Position numbers and translations under genes: made by a program. Of a stretch of 64,000 nucleotides of DNA, positions 35,580-43,789 are shown piece after piece (position 1 is the first letter of the stretch; each line of letters begins with the position of its first letter). This DNA is from Methanoregula sp. (lineage in GTDB: Archaea > Halobacteriota > Methanomicrobia > Methanomicrobiales > Methanospirillaceae). The notes below the pieces were generated by a model that saw nothing but the letters and a program-made list of their open reading frames with translations, was not told where the DNA came from and searched no databases. The stretch spans positions 124,001 to 188,000 of the forward strand of contig NZ_JAJRCG010000002.1 in assembly GCF_028679125.1 (NCBI RefSeq). The letters run 5' to 3'.

Positions 35580-36665
35580 TTACTGTTTCTCGGTGATGTA
35601 TCCCTTGATCGCAGTCAGCGTGGTGGTGTCCATGATCACGGAAAAATCGAGGTCCACTACGTAGACCGGGAAGGTCCCGAGCAGGGAATTCCGCTGGATC
35701 CGGTAAATCCGGGATTCCATGAGGCGCGTCGTCATCTCGTACCGGCTCTTCACATCGGTATCGTGACCTGATGTGGAACCCTGTTCAAGATCCCGCTCCA
35801 GACTCCGGAGCAGTTCCTCCCGGTAGTCGAGCAGGCGCTCCGCCATTACCCGGCTGGTCTTCCCGTGAATGTACCGGATGATGAAGTACTGGCTGACAAC
35901 GAGGACGCCCAGCAGCAGGAACATGTGAGCGAGTTCCGAGAGCCCCGATCCGGTCAGAAACGCGTTCAGGGTGATCCCCGGCAGGAGAATGATCGTGGTG
36001 ATGAACAGGAAGACGATCGTGAGAAACCCGGTCAGGAACAGCAGCGAGATGATCGCCGGGGGAAGATCGCGGGAGAGCCGGTCCCGTACGAGATCAATGT
36101 TCCGGGCGAATTCAGCGGTGAACGGCTCGATCTTCCAGACAAGGCCATAAAACAGGAGGATGACCGCGGACTGGGTGATGACAAAGAGGGCGATATCCGA
36201 AGGGAGCCCATAGAAATACGCGATGATGGTGAAGACGATGTCCACGGCAAAGATCATGCAGAACCCCCGGGTGAGCGTCCGGCTGTTCATGAAGATCGTG
36301 TTTACGAAGATCCTGGTGAACTGCCGGGTGCCGGAGGTGATGCCGTTCTCTGCCAGCCAAGCATGGAATTTTGCGATCTCCGGTTTACGGAGAGCAATGG
36401 CACCGGGGCTGGTCGGGACAAGGAGGGTGATGAAATAGAACATGTTGAGGTAGAGGCTGGCGGCAACAAAGAGGAGGAGGTAATCGTTGCGTATCCCGGA
36501 ATAGCCGACATTTACCAGGATACAGAGGAGCAGGATTGCTGCTTCGATGGCAGCCGGTTCCCTGTGGAGACGGAATGCCTGCCGCTCGCACTCTGCCGTT
36601 GCAATCTCTCCGGCAACGATCTGTTCAAGAGGGATTGTCCTATCCGGTTTTACCGTTTTATCCAT
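35580..36665 (-). CDS. Multispanning membrane protein of unknown function
   Basis: A 361-residue protein with six predicted helices, starting with a cytoplasmic part (KPDRTIPLEQIVAGEIATAE) and ending with a soluble C-terminal domain that includes RVMAERLLDYREELLRSLERDLEQGS. The helices have FMNSRTLTRGFCMIFAVDIVFTIIAYF in the middle. The open frame extends upstream to 36953, but the MDKTV start at 36665 is the most plausible since the extra part overlaps the region before the plus-strand gene at 36935. I do not recognise a family. It is between the antiporter operon and the second HdeD-like gene. Confidence 0.6.
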   Translation of the reverse strand: MDKTVKPDRTIPLEQIVAGEIATAECERQAFRLHREPAAIEAAILLLCILVNVGYSGIRNDYLLLFVAASLYLNMFYFITLLVPTSPGAIALRKPEIAKFHAWLAENGITSGTRQFTRIFVNTIFMNSRTLTRGFCMIFAVDIVFTIIAYFYGLPSDIALFVITQSAVILLFYGLVWKIEPFTAEFARNIDLVRDRLSRDLPPAIISLLFLTGFLTIVFLFITTIILLPGITLNAFLTGSGLSELAHMFLLLGVLVVSQYFIIRYIHGKTSRVMAERLLDYREELLRSLERDLEQGSTSGHDTDVKSRYEMTTRLMESRIYRIQRNSLLGTFPVYVVDLDFSVIMDTTTLTAIKGYITEKQ

Positions 36666-36934
36666 GGGCTGGGGAACAGGAGACACGCAAGGACACCGGG
36701 GAATGCAGGCATTCCTTGGGGAAATGCCCGCTCTCAACAGATTATTGAGTTCCGGTAATAAGTACACATCGCTTTTCGTCGGGATACCGGAGGCAGGCTT
36801 ATATCCAGATCCCCCAATACTATCCATCACAGGTATTCCCTGCCGTGCTGTCCTGACAGTATGCATTTTGTAGTTGTATTGCCAATCAATCTGTAGGAAA
36901 ATGGACAGACTGCGGGACTGCCCGGGTGATATAT

Positions 36935-37513
36935 ATGTTCGATAAGAAAACAACGTGCCTTATAAGGGGTTTTGTCGGGGTTATTTTCGGTATTCTGGCC
37001 CTGCTGCTTCCGGAGCTTACGCTGGGGACATTTTATGGATTCTTCTGGGTACTGATAATCCTCGGGATCGCGGTCTTCGTCTTCCTTGCCATCACGGGCA
37101 GGGGCGATGACTCGATCCTCTGGTTCGGTCTCTCGGCTGCATTGCTGGTTACCGGGGTGCTCTCGATCATCTTTGCCAGTTTTGTTGCCATCCTGCTCAT
37201 CCTGCTCATTGCAATCGTCGCCGCCTATAACGGGTTCACCGATATCACGCTCGCCCTTACACACCCGAAGACAAAATATATCCTCATCCCCGCCATGATC
37301 CTGGCCGGGCTGGCACTTCTCGGTGCCCTTTTCTATTACTTCCCGGGTTTTGAGAAGAACCTGGTACTCTCGATTGTCGGTACGTTTGCCCTGGTATTCG
37401 GCCTGTTTGCCATCATGCTTGGTTTCTACAATCCCGAGGGCGACGAGGGTTCGGGAGAGGTCCCCCCCCAGAAAACCGCGTACATCCGCCACAAATCCGA
37501 CGGGAAAAAATAA
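36935..37513 (+). CDS. HdeD-family (DUF308) membrane protein, second copy
   Basis: A 192-residue protein with six helices and the DUF308 layout: LIRGFVGVIFGILALLLPELTLGTFYGFFWVLIILGI near the N-terminus, and SIVGTFALVFGLFAIMLGFYNP near the end. It is a distant paralogue of the protein at 30476. The ATG at 36935 follows GGTGAT, a perfect anti-Shine-Dalgarno match, so it was preferred over the GTG at 36926. Its C-terminal tail is charged and cytoplasmic (QKTAYIRHKSDGKK). With the decarboxylase and antiporter it points to an acid-stress region. Confidence 0.75.
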   Translation: MFDKKTTCLIRGFVGVIFGILALLLPELTLGTFYGFFWVLIILGIAVFVFLAITGRGDDSILWFGLSAALLVTGVLSIIFASFVAILLILLIAIVAAYNGFTDITLALTHPKTKYILIPAMILAGLALLGALFYYFPGFEKNLVLSIVGTFALVFGLFAIMLGFYNPEGDEGSGEVPPQKTAYIRHKSDGKK

Positions 37514-37552
37514 TTTTTTAATTCTTTTCCGGGCAGCAGAGCCCCCGCACCT

Positions 37553-38713
37553 ATGACCCCACAATCCGATTCCTATGATGTCGTTGTTGTCGGTGCCGGA
37601 CCGGCAGGGAGCGCAGCAGCGGGTGAATGTGCAAGGCTGGGGCTCAAGACCCTCTGCATCGAGGAGCACGGCACCATCGGCTACCCGGTCCAGTGTTCCG
37701 GCCTCCTATCGAATGCAGCATTTGCCGAATGCCGGGTGTCAGAGAGATCCGTCCTCAACAGGGTGTCCGGTGCCCGCGTCATCTCCGCACAGGGTTCGGA
37801 TATCCTTATCGATGCAAAAAAGACCAAGGCATTCGTTGTTGACCGGGGAATCCTTGACCATGAGATGGCGGAACATGCGGCGGATGACGGTGCCGAGTTT
37901 CTCCTTCATACCGCTGCCTGCGGGATCCGGGATAAAATGCTTGAGACCCGGGGGGTTGACGGGCACCAGGAGATCTCCTTCAATGTCCTGATCGCCGCAG
38001 ACGGCCCCCGGAGCACCCTGGCCCGGATGCTCGGTATGCAGCGTGCGCCGGTCTTTCTTGCCGGTATCCAGGCAGATATACTCCATAAAAACGATTCCCG
38101 GTTCGTGGAGGTCTACCCGGATGCGTCGCCGGGATTTTTCGGGTGGTCGATTCCTACCGGCCCCGAGCGGACACGGATCGGCCTCTGTGCGCAGGACAAT
38201 GTGCCGGCGCTGTTCGCAGCGTTCCGGAAACAGTTCGGGGATTCCACGGTCCATCTTGTCACCGGCACCATCCCGCTGGGGATCATGCCACGGACGTACG
38301 GCCACCGGACCCTCTTTACCGGGGATGCTGCAGGGTTTGCAAAACCCACCTCCGGGGGCGGGGTCTACACCGGCATCCGCTCGGCCCTGCACGCTGCAGC
38401 GGTTGCAGCGGAAGCCTGCGCAGCCGGCCGGTCTGATGACGCGATCCTTGCCGGCTATGAACAGCGGTGGAAGGCGGATTTCGGGAACGAACTTGCCCTC
38501 GGGTTCAGACTGTTTCAGATACGGCAGCATCTCTCCGGGCAGGATATCGACGACCTGATCCGTGCGCTCGATGACCCGGAGATCCTCCGGGTCATCGAGG
38601 AGTACGGCGATATGGACCGGCCGTCCGTGGTTGCCCGGAAACTGATGCTGAAACCCCGGATGCTCCGGCTCCTCGGCCCGCTCATGCAGGCCGGGATAAA
38701 GACGCTGTTTTAA
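37553..38713 (+). CDS. Geranylgeranyl-reductase-family flavoprotein
   Basis: A 386-residue FAD protein with the dinucleotide site VVVVGAGPAGSAAAGECARLG, the family PVQCSGLLS motif near residue 45 and the second FAD motif GDAAGFAKPTSGGGVYTGI near 260. This is the order seen in digeranylgeranylglycerophospholipid reductases, which saturate the archaeal isoprenoid lipid chains. Other members act on menaquinone or similar isoprenoids, so the exact substrate is open. It stands alone, 39 bases after the HdeD-like gene. Confidence 0.85.
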   Translation: MTPQSDSYDVVVVGAGPAGSAAAGECARLGLKTLCIEEHGTIGYPVQCSGLLSNAAFAECRVSERSVLNRVSGARVISAQGSDILIDAKKTKAFVVDRGILDHEMAEHAADDGAEFLLHTAACGIRDKMLETRGVDGHQEISFNVLIAADGPRSTLARMLGMQRAPVFLAGIQADILHKNDSRFVEVYPDASPGFFGWSIPTGPERTRIGLCAQDNVPALFAAFRKQFGDSTVHLVTGTIPLGIMPRTYGHRTLFTGDAAGFAKPTSGGGVYTGIRSALHAAAVAAEACAAGRSDDAILAGYEQRWKADFGNELALGFRLFQIRQHLSGQDIDDLIRALDDPEILRVIEEYGDMDRPSVVARKLMLKPRMLRLLGPLMQAGIKTLF

Positions 38714-38746
38714 AAACCCGGTCTCCCGGGAATAACGGTACTCCCG

Positions 38747-41700
38747 TTAATCCCCCGGTTGGGAATTGGCTGGCCGGTATGCGTCATTCGGTATAACCAT
38801 TTCGAACCGTGCACCTCTGCCGGGCGTCCCAGTCTCATGGATCGTGATTCCCGTGATATCAAGAATCTCGCGGGAAATGGCTAACCCGAGCCCGGTATTT
38901 CTCCCATACCCACGGTCAAAGATCCGCTCCTTCTCCTCAGCCGGGATACCCTCCCCATCGTCTTCGCATACCATGACCCGGTTGCCGTTTTGCAGGTCAG
39001 TAGAGAACCTGATGGTCGTGATCTTTCCGCCATACCGGATCGCATTGTCGATCAGGTTGTAAAAGACCTTGACAATCAGGGTATCTGCGAATATCTCTGA
39101 TTCGGAGGATAGATCGTTTATCATCACCACATTTCCGAGCGTAGTACCCGCTGCTGCCGAGTCGACAAGGGCACGGCACTCCTGCCAGGCAGGATCATTG
39201 GCGCCGATTTTTTCATATTCTTTGGTGAACCTGATCATGGCACTGATCTGGTTACTGGCCTTCGCGATCCTGGCGAAGTGATGATTCAATGAGGGATCGG
39301 GTGCATTCCTGTGCAGGAGTTCGATATTCCCGTTCAGCACCATAAGCTGGTTGGTGATGTCATGGCGGGTGATGCCGGTGAGCAGGCTGAGCTGGCCGTT
39401 CGCCCGGCGGAGGGCTTCTTCGACTTTTTTACGTTCTGAAATGTCAACGAAGGATTCCACCAGTACCTCCCTTCCCTCAAGCATTGTTTTTACCACACTC
39501 TTGAGAATCGGGATCTTTTTTCCCCCATGAGTGAGAAGGATACGTTCAGAGGAATCAACGGTCTGCCCCAGGTCCGTTACCGGGCATTTCCCTTCATCGG
39601 CTGGACAGAGAAAGCGGTGACAGTCCGAGCCGATAACCGATTCTCTCGTTTCCCCGATCATTTCGAGCGCTTTGGGATTTGTGTCCAGGATCCTGTAGGT
39701 ACGTGCATCGATAATGACAATACAGGACTGCATTGATTCAAGGATCGTGCGGAACCGTGCCTCGCTCTCACGGAGCACCTGTTCGGTTCTCCTGAGTTCA
39801 TCATTCTTCTGGAGGAGTTCTTCCTCAGCCTGTTTAAGTTTGGTAATCTCCGCGGCCGTGCTGATAATGGCAGACCTGCCGTTAATGGTGACCGGAATTG
39901 TAGAAGCCTGGATGTGAACCCGTTTCCCTCCTTTACCACCGATGGCCATAGACATATTGTCAAGGCAGCCCGGGCCCAGCAGGTGTGAACTTAACCTGTC
40001 ATAATCCCCGAAGGATAGCACACCCAGGTCCAGCGGGTTCTTTCCCAGCACTTCTGATTCCGCATACCCGCTGATTGTTATGAATGCTTCATTGACGGCC
40101 AGGAATTTGCCATCGGGGATACTGTTGATGCAGATGGGAGAGGGGCTGTTCTTAAAAATGGTCCGGAACTTCTCCTCGCTCTCTGTAAGTGCACGCTCAA
40201 TCCGGGCCCGCTCGAGTTCCGCAGAAGCTTTTACAGCAATCACCTCCATGATCTCCTGCACTGACAACGCTACCTGGAGCGGGCTCCGGGAAAGAACACA
40301 GAAAATCCCAAAAACCTGCCCCCCGGAGTTCCGCAGGGGAATCCCGAGGTAACCACAGATATTGAGTTCAGCGAGATCCCTGCTCTCCGGGAAGAGCTGT
40401 CTCACGTTATCCGGGTACAGGCAGAGCCCCTTTTCCCGGACATTCTCACAGGGAGTTCCTTTGAGGGTATAGGAAAAATCCGGAACCACCTTTCCGTCAA
40501 GGATCATGGCTGCGGCGTCCACCGTCAGGTTGTCAGGCTGGATCTCGCCGATCATGACGCATTCGGCCCCCAGCCACGTGCTGACGATTTCTGTTATTTT
40601 CTGGAGAGAATCGAGCCCGGTTGTGCCGACCACGCTCTTGATCATTGCCTGGTATGCAGTATCGGTGTCCTTGCGTTCGGTAATATCTTCAATGCTTGAG
40701 AGAAGGTAGGGTTTCCCGCGTATCAGGATAATACTGCATGAAATCCGGCATGTCCTGAGGGCCCCGGCTTTTGTCCGGCACTTCATCTCAAGGCCCTGGA
40801 CGCGTCGCTTGTCCCTGAGCATGGAGACGAAATGTTCATTTTCATTCCTGTCAGTAAAGATCCCCAATGTTTGTGCTGATATGCCGATTACCTCTTCGCG
40901 GGAATACCCGGTACTTCTCACAAATGCGTCATTGACATCAACGAATTTTCCATCGGTCAGAGAGACAAGCGTGAGCGGGACCGGGCTGCACCGGAAAACC
41001 GTGGCAAATTTGTTCTCCGATTCCAACAGTTCCGCTTCGGCCTGTTCACGTTCAGATACATCCCTGACGGATACCAGCATTGCCGGAGAGTTTCCGAATG
41101 CGATCTTCTTCCCGATGCACTCGACCCTGCGTTCCCGTTTTGTTTCGGTGATGAGCCGGTAATGGACAAGGTAGGCATCGATACCCTGCGAAACCTGGTA
41201 TAAATCCCGGATTACCTCATCACGGAATTCCGGGGCGATAAATTCAAGGACATTCCTCTTCCCTGTCAGGGTTTCATAATCCTCAACATCCATGACACGG
41301 CCGGCAGCCCGGTTGACAAAGAGAATCTTCCCGGTAAAGTCGGTGATCAGGATGCCATCAAGCGAGTGCTCGACAAGTGTCCGGAACTTCTTCTCGCTCT
41401 CCCGAAGTGCTTCATCGGCCCGTTTTTGTTCGGTGATGTCCTCGTAGGTTCCCAGGATGCCGATAATATGTCCATCCGGATTCCTCAGCGGAACTTTGCT
41501 GGTCCGCACATGGATCTGGCACCCTCCCGATGAGGACTGAGTCTCCTCGTACCCGATTTTTGGTATACCGGTATCGATAATCTGCTGATCATCAGCACGG
41601 TACTGGAGAGCCTGCTCCTTCCAGACCATATCGAGATCGCTCTTGCCGATAAGGTCAGAGGGATCGGATAACCCGGCGTCATCGATAAAGGATTCGTTGC

Positions 41701-42670
41701 ATCCCAGAAACCGGAGGGTTGTATCCTTCCAGAATACCCGGGCCGGAACCGTGTTGAGAACTGCAGTAAGCATCTGCTGTGATTCGGCAGTCCGCTGCTG
41801 CATGGTAACCATACTGTCATACTGTACACGGAGTTCTTCTTCCTGTACGGTGATCTGTTCGTATGCCCTCCGTAGATCCATCTCTGCTGTTTTGCGTTCG
41901 GTGATATCCTGGTTCACACCATGGGTCTTGATGGTTCTGCCTTCGGCATTCTTTGTGATCCCGACACACATATCAATGTACCGGATCTCGCCATCCCCGC
42001 GGATAATCCGGTATTCCCGTCGGGATTTGTAGTGCGGGTCAGTCATGTTCCTGGTTTTCTCATCTTCATCGAGAAGGACATGAAGATCATCCGGGTGAAC
42101 CACTTCGCTGAGATATGCTTCTGCGGTCATATGGTTGATGCCCTTACGCTTTGCGGGAGTACCATACAGCGTGGAGAACCGGTCATCGAACGTTAACATA
42201 CCCGTGTCGATATCACACTCCCAGTTCACCAGGTTTGCCAGGTCCATTGCTTCTTCGAGCATACGCTGGCTGTTCCGGAGTGCCACCTCAGCAGATCTGT
42301 TTATGACGGCATACTGAATCTTGTTTGAAAGTTCGGCAAACTGGCTTTTGGGCTCGCCACCTTTCTGGAGATAGAAATCGGCACCGGCATTCAGTGCCTG
42401 GATGACAACCTCTTCGCGTCCCCGCCCGGTAAAAAGGATAAACGGGATCTTGTTTCCCGATGATCTGACCTCCTTTAACAGTGCAAGGCCATCCATCCCG
42501 GGCATCTGGTAATCAGAAATAATGGCGTCGTAACTCGTTGTGTCCAGGAGGGTAAGAGCGCCCTGGGCAGAAGTGATGGTGTCAACGGTGAACTTCCCAC
42601 GCTGCTCAAGGAAAAGTTTGCCGACCTCAAGCAGGGCGGGTTCGTCATCAACATAGAGAATTCGATACAC
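38747..42670 (-). CDS. Hybrid sensor histidine kinase: REC, six PAS, GAF, HK
   Basis: A 1307-residue protein. It begins with a receiver domain (DDEP and the acceptor Asp53 in IISDYQMPGMDG), followed by PAS domains near 135, 295, 425, 545, 845 and 970, and a GAF domain around 680-830. The last PAS holds a cysteine motif CHRFLCPADEGKCPV. The kinase core has the phospho-acceptor RHDITNQL, the N box NLIDNAIRYG and the lid DDGEGIPAEEKERIFDRGYGRNTGLGLAIS. There are no membrane segments, so it senses cytoplasmic signals. The REC-first arrangement is common in methanogens. Its target regulator is not encoded nearby. Confidence 0.88.
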   Translation of the reverse strand: MYRILYVDDEPALLEVGKLFLEQRGKFTVDTITSAQGALTLLDTTSYDAIISDYQMPGMDGLALLKEVRSSGNKIPFILFTGRGREEVVIQALNAGADFYLQKGGEPKSQFAELSNKIQYAVINRSAEVALRNSQRMLEEAMDLANLVNWECDIDTGMLTFDDRFSTLYGTPAKRKGINHMTAEAYLSEVVHPDDLHVLLDEDEKTRNMTDPHYKSRREYRIIRGDGEIRYIDMCVGITKNAEGRTIKTHGVNQDITERKTAEMDLRRAYEQITVQEEELRVQYDSMVTMQQRTAESQQMLTAVLNTVPARVFWKDTTLRFLGCNESFIDDAGLSDPSDLIGKSDLDMVWKEQALQYRADDQQIIDTGIPKIGYEETQSSSGGCQIHVRTSKVPLRNPDGHIIGILGTYEDITEQKRADEALRESEKKFRTLVEHSLDGILITDFTGKILFVNRAAGRVMDVEDYETLTGKRNVLEFIAPEFRDEVIRDLYQVSQGIDAYLVHYRLITETKRERRVECIGKKIAFGNSPAMLVSVRDVSEREQAEAELLESENKFATVFRCSPVPLTLVSLTDGKFVDVNDAFVRSTGYSREEVIGISAQTLGIFTDRNENEHFVSMLRDKRRVQGLEMKCRTKAGALRTCRISCSIILIRGKPYLLSSIEDITERKDTDTAYQAMIKSVVGTTGLDSLQKITEIVSTWLGAECVMIGEIQPDNLTVDAAAMILDGKVVPDFSYTLKGTPCENVREKGLCLYPDNVRQLFPESRDLAELNICGYLGIPLRNSGGQVFGIFCVLSRSPLQVALSVQEIMEVIAVKASAELERARIERALTESEEKFRTIFKNSPSPICINSIPDGKFLAVNEAFITISGYAESEVLGKNPLDLGVLSFGDYDRLSSHLLGPGCLDNMSMAIGGKGGKRVHIQASTIPVTINGRSAIISTAAEITKLKQAEEELLQKNDELRRTEQVLRESEARFRTILESMQSCIVIIDARTYRILDTNPKALEMIGETRESVIGSDCHRFLCPADEGKCPVTDLGQTVDSSERILLTHGGKKIPILKSVVKTMLEGREVLVESFVDISERKKVEEALRRANGQLSLLTGITRHDITNQLMVLNGNIELLHRNAPDPSLNHHFARIAKASNQISAMIRFTKEYEKIGANDPAWQECRALVDSAAAGTTLGNVVMINDLSSESEIFADTLIVKVFYNLIDNAIRYGGKITTIRFSTDLQNGNRVMVCEDDGEGIPAEEKERIFDRGYGRNTGLGLAISREILDITGITIHETGTPGRGARFEMVIPNDAYRPANSQPGD

Positions 42671-42915
42671 GGTTCCAATGTTCCGATTTCTTGTTCTTAT
42701 TTAATTACTATATATTTCTTCCGTATTTTATTCGGGCTCAAAATAGCAATATATTTGAAAACAATCAAAATTTTGAGGTATATTAAAAAACGCGGGCATT
42801 TTTAGTCGTACCCTCAAAACCCTGTCCGCCGATCGGGATCCCTTATTTATCTGCAGGTCCTGAATTTTCGGGAGACAATGGATATCCCGTTGCACGCGCT
42901 GTTAATGAATTCAGT
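42671..42915. other. AT-rich upstream region of the hybrid kinase
   Basis: This AT-rich stretch contains the promoter of the large kinase gene (TATA-like TATATAT near 42710-42716) and further AT-rich sequence. No gene was seen. Confidence 0.4.
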
Positions 42916-43512
42916 ACTTCTCTCATACTTTCTTCGTGAATCCTGGTATGTACACTACCTGCCATAACCTGAGTGCGTTACACCAGTATCAGCATCGCAA
43001 TCGATCTCCGGCAAAAAATTTTCAACCATCCCCTCACCCCCCACTCAAAATTTTTCAGGCAGGGTCCGGTTGATCGGCAAACCATCTCACGTCGGAAAAT
43101 CAAAAATTTTGTCGCATGTACATACATATTGTCGGATAATTATCCGATAATCGTCTCATCAACTGACACCTCATGATCGCGATTGAAATTTTTTCAGCAG
43201 AGTCTGGCTGAAAAATATGCTCTGGAATACCTGAATCCAGACAAATTACAGGAACCCTTTATGTCTCTGAAATTTTCCATGTGAATTGTGGATAGTCGGC
43301 AACCCGTATCACATCCCAATCATCTGGAACTACGAAGAACCGTAATAAAAGTAATGGATTTGGGTTTTTTCCAGATTTCTTCCCCGGACGAAAAGCCGGA
43401 AGTGATCGAACCGGAACAAATCTTCGTCAATCGTTCAGGGACCACGGAGAACACGGGCCAGGATAATCCCTTGAATAGACACCCGGATATTCTTGCGCGG
43501 GAACGAGATGAT
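42916..43512 (+). repeat. Dispersed 0.6-kb repeat, copy B (inverted relative to 9597-10198)
   Basis: This copy aligns with the reverse complement of 9597-10198. It keeps the boundary box with ACTTCTCTCATACTTTC, a C-rich tract with one unit less, the AT-rich block with palindromes CGGATAATTATCCG (43133-43146) and ATGTACAT (43116-43123), and the peptide-like frame PEVIEPEQI...RSGTTEN...NPLNRHP (about 43395-43490). The frame in this copy is shifted by one extra C (near 43384) relative to copy A. Both palindromes have changed on both arms relative to copy A. Confidence 0.75.
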
Positions 43513-43789
43513 GGCCAGCAGGTACCGGATTGCACTGTTTCTGGAAGATGTCTTGGTATCCGGCTGGCGTTTTTTTCCCTAGTGACTATATCCGGCGCTC
43601 GTTGCCTGTTGAGATCTTACGCTTTTTATTAATTCGGGCTCTAATTTCATGCAGTACTGGAATTCCTGTTGAACCGGATATCACATATCCTGGTTTGTTC
43701 TGGTTTAACCGGTGTATTCCTGCCCCACCGTAACTGATGCGTGGGAATGCCCGTGCCCGAAAGAAATGCTGGAAAATTTTCCATGGGGG
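43513..43789. other. Spacer between repeat copy B and the second kinase
   Basis: No gene is supported. The stretch has T-rich parts around 43560-43640 and a T-run TTTAATTAAAAAA near 43790, which may be the terminator of the minus-strand kinase gene. The open frames here are short and without motifs. Confidence 0.4.
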
